From positions 1-64,000 of the forward strand of contig JAMJFZ010002491.1 in NCBI GenBank assembly GCA_026225945.1: a stretch of DNA of 64,000 nucleotides. Reading direction: 5' to 3'. This DNA comes from Cricetomys ansorgei. Lineage: Eukaryota; Chordata; Mammalia; Rodentia; Nesomyidae. Both the position numbers and the translations under genes were made by a program. Under the pieces are notes generated by a model. That model ran no database searches, was not told the origin of the DNA, and saw only the letters and a program-made list of their open reading frames with translations. Of the stretch, positions 53,449 to 64,000 are shown in pieces (the first letter of the stretch is position 1; each line of letters begins with the position of its first letter).

Positions 53449-56400
53449 CTGTTTGAAGAGAGGAGTAGGACATTCACTTTGTCTTTGTGGTATGTTTTAA
53501 AATGACTCTCAATCATCAGTCAGTGTTACATTAAAAACAAACACACAAACAAACCCTTAACAGACAGTTCAGAGTTCATCTGGAAAATTATGGCTGAGAC
53601 AAATTTTATTGTCACAAGAGCAGGAGCTCATAAACTCAACCTCTCTGGCCCCACTGAGTTTCAGACTTTATAAAGCAGAAATAACAGTAAAGGACGTGGC
53701 CCGTTACCTGCTGGAGTGGGTATCACCTCCTTGCCGCTCTTTAGCCCAGCTCGAACTTGAGCCTAAAAACAAGGCTACGTGAGTAAATGAAGTAGAAAAC
53801 AAGTCCAGCTGTAGCTTTTTGTTAAAGCTAGAGGTGAAAGTCTATGATATTGGAAACAACCTTTCTTGGCCATGAAAATGTCATGTGGTGTACTAGGAGA
53901 TGACAACACCAGAAAATGGCTGATCTTCTCCCAGTGTCGCACCGGCAGCATTAGCAGAAAAGCTGAAGGTTCCACATGGTTGCACACATGCCATTAGTGT
54001 CTCCAAATATGAAGAAAAGGAACAAAATCTAAAGGTAAATAGTATCACCGTCTGTAAGCTAGTTTACTGACCAAGCCGGTATCAGGGTTCTTTCCAGGAC
54101 TCGTTTAGGTGTATGGATGTTTGTGTTGTCTGCGTGCATGTGCACGTGTATGCTGTCCCACAAGTCACAAACATTACTTCTTTGTAAGAAGAGACAAAAA
54201 AGTGTTTTAATTGAAGTCTTAAAAAGAGCTAATCAGCATTAATAGGAAATTATTTTTCTAACACAATTTTACAGAAACGCAAAAATAATTTGAAGGCTTT
54301 TGAGGAAACTTTGTCAGACATGGGTCAGTAAAGAATAGAAGAGAATACTCCAAGATGCAAGCCTGTAAGGACTTCAGCAGAGGCCTGCAGTCTCAACGGA
54401 CTGTGTGAGCCCTGACCATCTTGTCTTCAGGTCTTTTATTGAGGAAAGGAACCACCCACAGATACAAAGGCCCCAGTTTCATTAATAAACAGAAAGAACC
54501 CTGTAGTCCAAACTCTCCAACACTCTGCCTGCTGACCTTGATGCCATTAGGCAAAAAGCTCAAGGCCCAAGTGACATAGGTGTTACCATATCTTCTTGTT
54601 GGACACTGTGGGAAGAACCACAGAAATTCCTTTCATTAGCACTAAAACAATCAAATGCCTTCAACACTGAGATAGCAGAGGTCAAGGTAAACTTAAACAT
54701 CAATTGCTTCTTCTAAGGGTATTGAGCAGACAATTACCAGTTCCCCAAACTAGCATTCTTTCTGCACTCTCCAAAGCTGCAGCCCATCCACACCCAGAAA
54801 GCTGGTCCTAAAGGCTAAGGAAGGTGCCCTTCTTTCAGCAGCTCCTACCATAAAACATAACAGACATTTTAAAATTCATTTTACTGCACAAACAGTGCAT
54901 GTAGCTTTACAATATATGAGAATAAGTTCAAATATCCCACTACAGAAGCCAATTCCTGATTTTGTTTTTAATGCTGAGTCCTGTGGTCAGAAGACACGTG
55001 TCAACTCTAATTTAAGAGGAATCATTTTTCTGTCTCCCTTCAGCTTCCCAACATAGTTAATATGGTTCAAGACACATTGTTTGTATTGGAACTGATGGAA
55101 TTTTATCATTTCACCTTGGAAGATGCCTCATCAACTCTGGGATCAAGTAGAGACACATTTCAAAATGACACGGAGACTGTTACCTGCTCTGCGACTCTAT
55201 TCCAGTTTGTCCTCATGATGTAGATTAAATAGGAGGTGGCTTGAAAGAAGACACAGACTATCAATCCAGACCAGAGGCCTATGGGCACAAAGTTAGCATC
55301 AGAGCAGTCAATTCTGATCCTACGATCCTTAAAATCTTCCTCAATAACTCGTAAACAATGAAGCAAAATGTCAGTTAAACTAACTTCCCAAAAGTTTTTG
55401 GATAAACATGGAGCTGAGAGCAGACTAAAGTCTGCCACTGAGCTGTTAGAGACCTGGGAGGGACATGTAATGAGCAAAAGAACAAACTGGAAACTTAGAG
55501 AGTGGCAGGGGTGTGGCAGGCACTCTCTGGACACGAATGATGACCTGTGAATGAATGAGTGGCCAGATGTCTTCTGAGGTGGAGACCTCAGGAACCAGCC
55601 TAGGGAAGATGCAGGCTAGCAGTACAGACTAAGGCCGGAGTATCCTGCCACAGGCAGAGGCCAGCTTGGTTCCCTTGAGCAGAGAGGCCAGGTAGGAAGT
55701 GACAAGATAGGAGAAGGCCTTGGAGGACATGTGAGCCACAGGAGAAGCCAGTGGTTACTATTTCTCCAGGGTAATGGGGACCCACAAAGGGTTTCAGACT
55801 GGTGATGCATGGATGGCTGTGAGACCTGGAATTTTCAAAAGCTTGCTTTGAAGCCAGCCATGGTGGCTCACACCTACAATTCCAGCATTCAGGAGGCTGA
55901 AGCAGGAGGATGAAGGTTCAAGGCTATCCTCGGATTCATAATGAGTTCCAAGCCAGTCTGGAAAACAGAGTGAAAGTAGAGGAGGAAGAAGGAGGAGAAA
56001 GAAGAGGAAGAGGAGGGGTAGAGGAGGAGGTGGAGGAGGAAGAGGAGGAGGTGGAGGAGGAAGAGGAGGGGTGGAGGAGGAAGAGGAGGGGTGGAGGAGG
56101 AAGAGGAGGGGTGGAGGAGGAAGAGGGAGGTGGAGGAGGAAGAGGAGGGGTGGAGGAGGAAGAGGAGGGGTGGAGGAGGAAGAGGAGGGGTGGAGGAGGA
56201 AGAGGGAGGTGGAGGAGGAAGAGGAGGGGTGGAGGAGGAAGAGGAGGGGTGGAGGAGGAAGAGGAGCAAAAGAAGGAGAAAAGAAGAAAAAGGGAAGGAG
56301 GGAAGATGAAGGGAGAGGAAAGAAGTACTAGGCTTAAAAGACACTTCTCTGTTACATGAGACATGGAGAATGGGGCTGCAGAAATGGCTCAGGGGTTCAG

Positions 56401-59400
56401 AGCACTTGCTGCTCTTGCAGAGGACCCAGGTTTGGTTCCCAGCACCCACATGGTGGTTCACAACTGTCTACAACTCCTGTTCCAAGAGATTCAACGCTCT
56501 TCTGTCATCCACGGGATCCGCACATACATATACTCAGGCACACACACATCAAATAAATAAACCTTAAAAAACATTGAGACTCTAAGAGAGCTCCGTAAAA
56601 GAATTTATATGAGAAGAAACTATTTCTCAAAGAATTTTTTTAATTTATGTGTATCAATGTTTTGCCTGCATGTATGTGCACCATGTGTGTGCAACACCCA
56701 AGGAAGACAGAAGAAGGTGCTAGATCCCTCTAGAAATGGAGTTATAGCTAGTTTAAGCAGCCATATGGGTGCTGTGAGCCAGACTAGAGTTCTCTGTAAG
56801 TACAGCAACTGCTCTTAACCACTGAGCCAGCTCTCCAGCCCCAGAAGGAATTGTTCTTAATCACATGAAGTCATCTCTTCTATGTCATCAGTCACTGCAG
56901 AGCAAGCTGTGCAGAGCTGGAATGAGGGGTAAATTTTTGATCTTAGTCTCCCAGTTCATCCATCAGCAGTTTGCTGAGATTGGACCTCACACTCACTCCT
57001 GCTAAGACATTAGACGGAAGCTGGAGTGATCTTCACAGCTGAGATGCAGATGGATTGACAGTGGGTACCCTTAGTTGTCCTCACTCTGTTTCTAGGAACT
57101 GGGCCTAAAGTCAGGTTCGGGAAAATGTTAGCAGTGTGTATGTGTTGGATGCTCCTCTCCCTGTGTTTTGTAAACAGAAGCAATGCAAACGTCCACTCCC
57201 AGAAAAGCAGAGAAGGGGTAGTACATAGCACATCTCCTCTGTCAGCTGGAATTTCGAGTTTTGCAAAGAAATGGGAGAAAATATAATCGGTTACATGATA
57301 AAGATGTGTTGGTTGGTCACAGCCTGGGAGGATGCACACACATACTGGGGCAGTCATGAATCAATTAATTTATCTTAATCAGGATGATTGTGAGGAAGAC
57401 GATATTCCTCACCTTCATATTTGATCTAAAGTTAAAAACTACAGAATCATTTCCAAAGGCCCCCAAAAATCGTTTGTCAAATCCTCAGACTTAAAAAAAA
57501 AAAACAACTCCATATAACAAATTCCACAGTCAATTCTTTTATATTTTAATTTATTATTTGTGTGTGATTAAATATGCTTGTGTATGTATTATGTATGCAT
57601 GATTGTGTGTGTATATAATTGTGCATGTATGGTTGCCTGTGTATGATTATGTGTGTATGGTGGTGTGTATGAATGATTGTGTGTGTACGGTTGTGTGGAT
57701 GTATGATTGTGTAATGATTTTGTGTTTGCATGATGTGTGTATATGACTGTGTATTATGGTTGTATATGATTATGTGTGTATGGTACTGTGCGTATGATTA
57801 TGTGCGTGAGATCATGTGTGTGTGTATATGACTGTGTGTATATGAGTGTGCATGTGATTATGTATGCATGGTTGTGTGTATGATTTTGTGTTTACAAATG
57901 ATTGTGTGTATGTAACTGTATATGAGTGTACAGTGTGTATGTAAGAGTGTGGGTACACGTGCCATGAGGTCAGAGGACAACGTCCAGGAGTCAGTTCTCT
58001 CCTTTCGCAGTGGATTCCAGGGACTGAACAAGGTCATGAGTTCATGGCAAGTGCGTTTACCGACCAAGCCTCCCCACCAGCCCTCCACAGACACTTCTTA
58101 AGCATGGTTTAGAGCCACACGCACGCCCATTGCAGCCCTAAATCCACTCCTGCTTTAGCAGGCATGATGCAGGGATGAATGCTGGCTCCGCAGGGCAACT
58201 TTGCAGTCATCTGCTTCACACCGCAGGTGGGGTACCGCACTACAACAGTGAGCTCTGGAGTGAACTGCCAAGGACTCAAACACATACCTATTATCCCAAG
58301 TTTAGCAGCAAACATCAGAGACACTCCGATAGGAAAACCAAACCCGTAGTAACCGATGGCGTTCAGGACAGCGCCTATCTTTTGTTTCCCTGTACCTCTC
58401 AGGACCCCGCCGCAGGTGCCCTGCAGGGAGGAAACCGACAGCAGCATGCGGTCAGCCATCTCTCATCACGTCAGTTCAGAGCACAGTGCTGCTGTCCCCA
58501 GAGCGCGCTATCTCAACACGGACATCACAGACAAGATGGAGGAGAACGCCCTGATTCAAAAACTGCTAAGAACAGGAGCACAGCACAGAAGGTCACGTTC
58601 AGGCATTGTCAGACACAAACCAGAGTCACAGCTGAGATCCTGACTGAGGATCTGCCTCTATCACACTGGCCTGTGGGCATGTCTGTGGGGCAGTTTCTTG
58701 ATCAATGACTGATGTGGGCAGTGCCAAACCAGGGCAAGTGGTTCTGGGCTGTATAAGGAAGCAGGCTATGGGGAGCAAGGCAATGAGCAGCGTTCCTCCA
58801 TGGCCCCACTTCAGTTCCTGCCTCGAGGTTTCTGCCTTAAACTGCCTGGCTTCCCACAGTGATGGCTTCTAACACCAAAGTCAATAAGCCCTTTACTCCC
58901 CATGTTGCTTTTGGCGATGGATTGTGTCATAGCAACAGAGAGCCAACTAGGCCAGGTGGCATTTAAATCTCTGACTACCTCAACTATTTTATAAAGTCAT
59001 ATATTGTCTAAAAAGTTAAAGGCTTCACAACAGCATCTCAGCAGGAATGTGGGGAGACTGTCAGTACGGTGTGGGTGTCTCCTGCCACTGCTCTCAGCCC
59101 TGCTGTGCTCACCCACGGGTCACCCCACCTTCAGAGTGACATGGAGAAAGTGGAGGAAACCCCACAGGGAGAAAAGCCAAATGGCAATGACCTGCAAGTT
59201 ATGGCATGAAGAATAATTGTTCATACTGAGAACAAGCCTCCAGGGATGGTTCTGGAGCGTAGTCAAAGAGTCTTTAAACACCCACAGGTCCACAGAAGAC
59301 CAGCCTAGGGAGAGACCTTCTAGTGGCCAGTTATGTTGCCATTGCCCAGACTGCCTGGAAGTACCCAGCCGTCACCGTGCCGTACAGCCAGCATATCACT

Positions 59401-61480
59401 CAAGGAATTCAGACCCCTGAGCCAGAGAGAAGGGGGAGAACCAGACAAGGACCCTGGACAGACATTCCAAACATTAAAATCACAGAATGCAATTCAGATA
59501 GACAAACTAGGAACATTTCCTACACATACCAGAGTGGAATCACTGCATACTTACTGCAAGCGCATCAAACAGATGAAAGGGCGCAAAAATGGGCATCACT
59601 TGGCTCACAAGGGAAATTATGTCCCTGTAACAGAAGGACAGTAGTCAGTGTCTTCAAAACCATGTCCGGGCCAGCGCGATGGCTCAGCCAGTAAATGCTC
59701 TTGCGGCTGAGCCTGACGATCTGAGTTCCATTCTCAGCGCCCGCTGACTTCACACATTCACACGTGGGTGCCTCTGTGTGTCTGTGTGTGTGTGCGCACA
59801 CATTACATAAATGTTTTTTTAAATCACAAGCCTGACAATTTAGTATACACATTACATTTTTTGCAAATTAATTATATGATAAAACCATACTTTTTCAAAT
59901 TTTATTAATATAGAGTTTCTAATAGTATAGAGGATTTCTCTTCTTCTTCTTCTTCTCCTCCTCCTCGTCCTCCTCCTCCTCTTTAAAATGTATTTATTTT
60001 GAGACAGAGTCTGACTAAATTTTCCAAGCTGGCCTTGAACTTGTGGTTTTCCTGTCCCAGGTTCCTAAATAACTGCAGTTACAGGCATATGCTAACAAGC
60101 CAGGATAATAAGTCTAATTTATTCAAAAGACCATTTCTTATACTTAAATAATTATGTGATTATTGTGACAGAAAACACGATGAAAGTGTAAGACTGAGCC
60201 TGTGATTTTTGCAAATGTGGCTCAAGTGAAGGGGGGTGGGCACCACAGACTGCCCTGGCCCAGGATGTGCCTGTCTGTGGATGAGATTAATCCATGTGCT
60301 GCTGTTTCTCAGAGCAAAACTCCACTCAGGTCTGCTGAATGGTGTGGGTACTGCAAGAATTGGGTGGATTTGCACAGGGTTGTTTCATTCAGGCTTGTTT
60401 CTGATCTGTGTCCTGCTCTCCTGCCTGGCTGTGCTACCAGTTTCCCGTGAAGTGAAGGGCAATCCCCCACCCCCACCCCCTGTAACCATAAGAGTACAGT
60501 GAAGAAAGCATAGAAGCACAGACTACCTACTTGTCATTGGTGAATATGTAGCCAACCACATCCTTCAAGGCTGCAAGCAGAATTCCCACCAGGAGCGCAC
60601 AGACACCTGGGAAATACAGGAGTCACAGGAAACAACAGTTCTCCACAAAGTGACAAAGCTTCTCTTGGGAGATTTGCATCAGTTATTCAAGAGACTTACG
60701 GATGCAGCTGGGCTAGATGACATGCACCTGCAGTCCCAGCTATGTGCTAAGTTGAGGCAGAAGGATCCCTTAACCTTGTGACCTGGGCATTCAAAGCAGC
60801 CTGGGCAACATGGTAAAACCCTGTCTCAAAATCAGTGTTACAGTGTAAATAGTAATCCTTTTTCTACGGTCTGTGAAAAGCCAACTAAGATCTGCTGTCT
60901 TTGATTCCTTCTAAGGGGCTCTGTTACCCAGAGACGGACCCTCGGAAACATGAGGATTACATCTGAATGTTTTTGTCCCTCTGGTACTCAGGGTGAAATT
61001 TCATTCCCAATGCATGAGCAAGGTGACAGAATCACGAGGGACAGCTGCCAGGCCTGGAGTAGGGATTTCCTAAATGGCCTGACTGGGGACTTTGGCCCCC
61101 TTTTCCGCTTCCTTCTCCTCTGCCACCTGAGTTCACACTGTTCCTCCCTTGGAGACAATGCAGCATGGAGCAGATCCTGGAAGCTGAGAGCAGGCTTCAC
61201 CAGACAAACAGCCCTGGTGGGACCTTGATCTCAGGCTTTCCAGCCCTAAAACTGTTGAGAAATAAACTTTGCTCTTAACAAATTCACCCATTTCAGCTAC
61301 TCTCTTGTAGAAGCACAAACAGACTCGGACATTACACTCAAGCCAGTGTGGATGCCAGGGATGTTGCTCACCAGCACATAGAAGAACCGTGGTACAGGAA
61401 CATCGGGCCTGCTCGGCATTCCCCGCCCCCAGAGCATTGCCCACACGGACACTGGCAGCCACACCAAAGCCAAAGGGCAC
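53213..61480 (-). CDS. Slc47a2: Slc47a2 (MATE2 multidrug and toxin extrusion transporter), last seven coding exons; 5' part outside window
   Basis: Proton/organic-cation antiporter of the MATE family. Coding segments on the minus strand, in order: 61480-61372, 60606-60531, 59624-59555, 58420-58288, 55278-55184, 53762-53708 and 53448-53213 (TAA 53215-53213). Phases agree at every junction and sum to 774 nt: 257 residues plus stop, about the C-terminal 45% of a roughly 570-residue protein. Landmarks are VRVGNALGAGN, GGVLRGTGKQKIGA and a C-terminal hydrophobic segment ending VRVFNDRG. Assignment to rodent Slc47a2 over Slc47a1 rests on VPFGFGVAASVRVGNALG, CSCTTVLLCAG and the distinctive tail, plus its position next to Aldh3a2. 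The earlier exons, including the one ending just before VPFGFG, were not found in 61500-64000 and presumably lie to the right. Confidence 0.9.
53708..53762 (-). CDS. Slc47a2: Slc47a2 short exon (AQVRAGLKSGKEVIPTPA)
   Basis: 55 nt, acceptor TTTTTAG, donor GCAG/GTAAC. Encodes AQVRAGLKSGKEVIPTPA plus one base of the next codon, part of the variable cytoplasmic loop before the last helix. Confidence 0.88.
55184..55278 (-). CDS. Slc47a2: Slc47a2 exon (LWSGLIVCVFFQ)
   Basis: 95 nt, acceptor GCCCATAG, donor GAGCAG/GTAAC. Encodes LWSGLIVCVFFQATSYLIYI, then MRTNWNRVAEQ: a membrane helix followed by the amphipathic R-NW segment typical after helix 12. It ends on a whole codon. Confidence 0.92.
55852..55972 (+). 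repeat. B1-like SINE
   Basis: GCCAGCCATGGTGGCTCACA, CCTACAATTCCAGCATTCAG and GAGGCTGAAGCAGGAGGATG. Its 3' side leads into the GGA-rich minisatellite. Confidence 0.8.
55977..56310 (+). repeat. GGA-rich minisatellite, about 20-bp unit
   Basis: Core unit GTGGAGGAGGAAGAGGAGGG, repeated more than ten times with shortened variants (GAAGAGGGAG). Because 20 is not a multiple of three the same unit is read in all three frames, and all three are open on the plus strand. It lies in the Slc47a2 intron right of the LWSGLIVC exon. Confidence 0.95.
56370..56575 (+). repeat. B2 SINE
   Basis: GGGCTGCAGAAATGGCTCAG, GCACTTGCTGCTCTTGCAGA, GGTTTGGTTCCCAGCACCCA and CATGGTGGTTCACAACTGTC, with an AAATAAATAAACC tail. 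Confidence 0.93.
56634..56842 (-). repeat. B3/B2 SINE (inverted)
   Basis: TTTTGCCTGCATGTATGTGC, CTAGAAATGGAGTTATAGCT and TTAACCACTGAGCCAGCTCT, CCAGCCCC. Confidence 0.88.
57555..57945 (+). repeat. Degenerate (TGTGTA/TGATTG)n tract
   Basis: About 390 bp of TGTGTGTATG, ATTGTGTG and GATTATGTG units. The minus strand gives His/Thr/Ile-rich open frames that are not genes. Confidence 0.9.
57945..58085 (-). repeat. B3-like SINE (inverted)
   Basis: CATGAGGTCAGAGGACAACG, GTCCAGGAGTCAGTTCTCTC and GTTTACCGACCAAGCCTCCC. Confidence 0.75.
58288..58420 (-). CDS. Slc47a2: Slc47a2 exon (GGVLRGTGKQK)
   Basis: 133 nt, acceptor CCCTGCAG, donor ATAG/GTATG. Encodes GTCGGVLRGTGKQKIGAVLN, AIGYYGFGFPIG and VSLMFAAKLGII. 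GGVLRGTGKQK-GA is a strongly conserved MATE loop followed by two membrane helices. Confidence 0.93.
58640..58962 (+). repeat. MaLR ORR1-like LTR
   Basis: CTGGCCTGTGGGCATGTCTG, TTTCTTGATCAATGACTGAT, GTATAAGGAAGCAGGCTATG and CATGTTGCTTTTGGCGATGG. Confidence 0.85.
59555..59624 (-). CDS. Slc47a2: Slc47a2 short exon (KDIISLVSQVMPIF)
   Basis: 70 nt and too short to stand out as an ORF; found by following the protein. Acceptor TGTTACAG, donor GCA/GTAAG. The leading G completes the Lys codon, then DIISLVSQVMPIFAPFHLFD and ALA. Both phases fit the flanking exons exactly. Confidence 0.9.
59664..59815 (+). repeat. B2-like SINE
   Basis: GGGCCAGCGCGATGGCTCAG, CCAGTAAATGCTCTTGC and GATCTGAGTTCCATTCTCAG. 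It begins about 40 bp right of the KDIISLV exon of Slc47a2. Confidence 0.75.
59938..59986 (+). repeat. (TTC)n/(TCC)n microsatellite
   Basis: CTTCTTCTTCTTCTCCTCCT, then CCTCGTCC and CTCCTCCTC. Confidence 0.85.
60000..60110 (-). repeat. B1-like SINE fragment (inverted)
   Basis: TGAGACAGAGTCTGACTAAA, AAGCTGGCCTTGAACTTGTG and TAACTGCAGTTACAGGCATA. Confidence 0.65.
60531..60606 (-). CDS. Slc47a2: Slc47a2 exon, transmembrane segment
   Basis: 76 nt, acceptor TTTCCCAG, donor GACAA/GTAGGT. Encodes GVCALLVGILLAALKDVVGY, then IFTND: a hydrophobic helix followed by the IFTND motif conserved in mammalian MATEs. It ends two bases into a Lys codon. Confidence 0.9.
60708..60835 (+). repeat. B1/Alu-like SINE, diverged
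   Basis: ATGCACCTGCAGTCCCAGCT, GTTGAGGCAGAAGGATCCCT, GCCTGGGCAACATGGTAAAA and CCCTGTCTCAAAA. Confidence 0.75.
61372..61480 (-). CDS. Slc47a2: Slc47a2 exon encoding the VRVGNALGAGN motif
   Basis: 109 nt, acceptor ATCCCCAG, donor GCTG/GTGAG. Encodes VPFGFGVAASVRVGNALGAG, then NAEQARCSCTTVLLCA. The VRVGNALGAGN motif is a hallmark of MATE transporters near the start of the second six-helix bundle. It ends one base into a Gly codon. Confidence 0.92.
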
Positions 61481-62204
61481 CTGGGGATTAGCAATCACAA
61501 ATCACAGTAAAAATCCTGGAAACCTGAATGTTAACACAGTAGGACCCAACCACATGGAGACTCCAGACAGACTTCACAATCTAGGTTCTAGAGAAGGTTC
61601 TTACTGCATCCGAGCCATGTGACCAGAAACAGGTGGTTCAGCTGCCTTGAAACTGGATTCTTTCACTAGTGAAGAGGTATGGTGCCCCCCACCCCACCCC
61701 ACCCCATAGAGCCTCAATCCAAACAAGCCAGAGCAGAGCTGGATTGGCTGGTCAAGGGAATCCAGAGGTCTTTCTGTTCCCACCTTCCTGCCCCAGGGAT
61801 TGCAAGTGCCTGTCACATGACCCCCCACTGGGAGAGTTGGGTCATTACTGGGGCTGCATTTCTTTGTTTGATTTAAGAATTCTCAACCTGGATCTATACA
61901 TATTTTAAAAAGGCATATTATTATCCCATTTTCCCATATAGTCCTGAAAACATGAAAGCTAGAACAGGTGCAACACAGAACACCCAGTTATCAAAGGTGA
62001 GAACCGTTTTCAGGTAAAAACAAGGACATCGCTGTGGGAAGAGAAACTCAGATGGTGAACTCTGAGATCTGTGCATGCTGGCAGGTGCGCCCCCTCTAGG
62101 CTATGTTCCCGGCCCTCCATTTACTTTTAATTTTGAGACAAGGTCTCACTAAGTTGCCAAGGCAGGCCCCCCAGGACCCTAAACTCTAAGGAGAAACTCC
62201 TAGT

Positions 62205-62300
62205 TCCAGACATGATGGCACAAATCTGTAATCTCAGCACTGGAGAGGCTGAGAAAGGACGATTATGAGTCCAAGGTCAGCCTTGAATAGCAAGAGCCTA
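62205..62300 (+). repeat. B1-like SINE fragment
   Basis: ATGATGGCACAAATCTGTAA, TCTCAGCACTGGAGAGGCTG and AAGGTCAGCCTTGAATAGCA. Confidence 0.65.
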
Positions 62301-62887
62301 TCAAAAGCAAACCACGCGTGCAAGTGTCTCTTTAGATTTACAGGCCCCGAAGTCCTGGTGTCTACAGGGCCCTTCCTGGCTATTCTCCCTGCTCCACTCC
62401 AGGTGGTGAAGGCTGTTTTCAATGTGAGGAAAAAAGCAGGAAGTCCAGGAGGACGGAGACCCTGCCTGGGTCCAGCTCTAGACGGTTCTCTTGGAAAGCT
62501 CTTGGGAGATGGAGGTTCTCTTCTCTCTCCTTTGGGGCCTGTCTGTTTCCATTATCTCTCTCCCAGGTTTTTGTTGAGAAGCAAGCACCCCAGATTCATT
62601 CCATAGCAAGCTAAAGAATTACTGTTTCCCCCACATGTAGGGTGGTGTGGGGTGTGGGCTGACAGACACAGGAAGTAGATGATAGTTGCAGGGACCAGGG
62701 AAGGAATGGAAAATGGGAAGAGTCTGCACCCATCACAACGGGTACAAACTTCATCCTACGAGACAGAAAGTTCTGGAAACCATGTGTGATGCTGAGTGTC
62801 GTCAACTCTAGCAAACGATAAACTGTAAGTGGCAAAGAAGGTGATTTTATGTGAGATATGTGTTCCCACGATGAAAAGTAAAAATCC

Positions 62888-62985
62888 AAAGCCAGGCACG
62901 AAGGCGCACACCTGCAGTCCCAGCTGCTCAGGATGCTGAGGCAGGAGGATCACTGAAGCCCAGGAATTCACATTAAAAAGAACTA
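62888..62985 (+). repeat. B1/Alu-like SINE fragment
   Basis: GCCAGGCACGAAGGCGCACA, CCTGCAGTCCCAGCTGCTCA and GAGGCAGGAGGATCACTGAA. Confidence 0.75.
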
Positions 62986-63357
62986 GGAATCTGCAACACA
63001 GCAGGTAGAAAAACAGAAATATAAATGTGAAACAGGATTAGCAGGTTGCTACTGGTCCTTCACAGCTCCGTCATTGCTCCTCCTCCCACGCGCTCACCAT
63101 GACAACCAAACCCAGGCAGATCTCCCCTGTGCCTCTCCTCCCCTTCCTAGGTCAGTCCTTGGATCCAGTGCCCTCACTCCAGAGGCCTCCAAGGACCCCT
63201 CACCCCCACTGCCCCGCTACCTGCTTCTCTCGCCTTTCTTCCTTCTCACCGGCTTCCTCCTGGCTGGTGCCTGAGTTCCCTTCCGCTCCTGCCTTCTGTA
63301 TACCAGGCCTGCTCTTAGACAGTCTTCTTGTGTATTCCAAGATGACCAACCAGTTCC

Positions 63358-63570
63358 TTTTTGTTTTCATTTTTATATTTATCTGTTTGCTGAGACGAGG
63401 TCTCGCGTCGCCCATGCTAGCCTAGGACTCACTCTGTGGCTGACGGTGAGCTTGAACTCCTTGTCTTCCTCACAGGCCTGTGCCACCACACTCGGTCTGT
63501 AGGATGCTGGTAATAGAATCTAGGGCTTCGGGTATGGTAAGGATCTATCACCGGGCTACATTCCTGCCCT
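63358..63570 (-). repeat. B1-like plus ID-like SINE (inverted)
   Basis: GCTGAGACGAGGTCTCGCGT, GAGCTTGAACTCCTTGTCTT, then GATGCTGGTAATAGAATCTA and CACCGGGCTACATTCCTGCC. Confidence 0.65.
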
Positions 63571-64000
63571 CATTTTTATGATTTTTAAAAAAGGTGTGCG
63601 AAGTGGCTCATACTCCCTTTGTCCAGGTGGCCTCTGTGATCTTTATGAGAACAAGAAGCAAACAAACTGAAAGGACAAGACCAAAGCAGCCAAATTTTAG
63701 TCAGGCTTCTAAGAGCACCAAAATTGTGTAGGCCCAAGTCAGGGGCAATGTGGCTCAGAACAGTTCCCAGAACTGAAGTAAGAAAAACAATTTCGAAGGC
63801 AAACAAGATATAGACTTCTGACTAATGGCCTTGGGCTAAGGATCTCCCCCACCCACACTGACTAAGACCCTAAGTTTACATTTTCTAGTGCCCGCGACCT
63901 TGCTATGTGCCAGCACCAATCAGTTTAAAGGTTAACACTCAATCACTATAGACTCATGCCTGATAATCCGTTGCTATGCTCTGCCTTTGAAAAACATACA

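Larger units (their letters stand above)
61500..64000. other. Slc47a2 intron at the right edge; no further exon found
   Basis: The exon that should encode the residues before VPFGFG was sought on the minus strand and not seen, so it probably lies beyond the window. Apart from SINE fragments the rest is unremarkable intron. Confidence 0.55.

Noticed and set aside
55889..56461. 190-codon Ser/Pro/Leu-rich frame and overlapping Glu/Gly-rich frames
   Set aside because: All are readings of the same 20-bp minisatellite in different frames and strands.
56370..56575. tRNA-like boxes A and B
   Set aside because: They belong to tRNA-derived B2 SINEs, here and at the other B2/B3/ID sites, and not to functional tRNA genes.
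57546..57731. His/Thr/Ile-rich small frame
   Set aside because: Produced by the degenerate TGTGTA tract.
53213..61480. Assignment as Slc47a1
   Set aside because: Residues around VPFGFGVAASVRVG, the CSCTTVLLCAG segment and the C-terminal loop fit rodent Slc47a2 better, and gene order beside Aldh3a2 agrees.

Overview
The window is nuclear DNA of a muroid rodent. It carries many 7SL-derived B1 elements, tRNA-derived B2/B3 and ID elements, rodent L1 3' ends, MaLR-type LTR elements and an IAP-like solo LTR. Protein-coding sequence is split into short GT-AG exons. I cannot fix the species: the two recognised proteins are close to, but not identical with, the mouse and rat versions I remember.

Layout. 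(1) 6.5-23.3 kb, minus strand: nine coding exons of Aldh3a2 (fatty aldehyde dehydrogenase, FALDH) running right to left from a CpG-rich promoter at about 23.1-23.75 kb. Frame and phase are consistent through exons 1-8. The ninth coding exon lacks one base against the family frame, so the reading frame stops before the C-terminal membrane anchor. The terminal 3' exon was not located in 1-6534. (2) 23.75-52.6 kb: a gene-poor interval of interspersed repeats. It holds a broken Ublcp1 processed pseudogene (27.75-28.95 kb), a two-LTR MaLR element (35.6-37.2 kb) with an inverted solo LTR nearby, an L1 3' end split by a solo IAP-like LTR with a perfect 6-bp target duplication (37.75-38.07 kb), a 1.16 kb polypurine satellite (49.55-50.71 kb) and an ancient L1 3' end. 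(3) 53.2-61.5 kb, minus strand: the last seven coding exons of a MATE-family multidrug/organic-cation exporter, best matched to rodent Slc47a2. The 5' part of the gene lies beyond the right edge.

The order Aldh3a2 then Slc47a2, head to tail on one strand, agrees with the known rodent ALDH3A/SLC47A cluster. The genes are neighbours and not a functional unit: FALDH oxidises long-chain aliphatic aldehydes on ER and peroxisome membranes, while MATE proteins export organic cations by proton antiport. I found no undescribed system. The observation most worth checking is the frame break in the FALDH tail exon.
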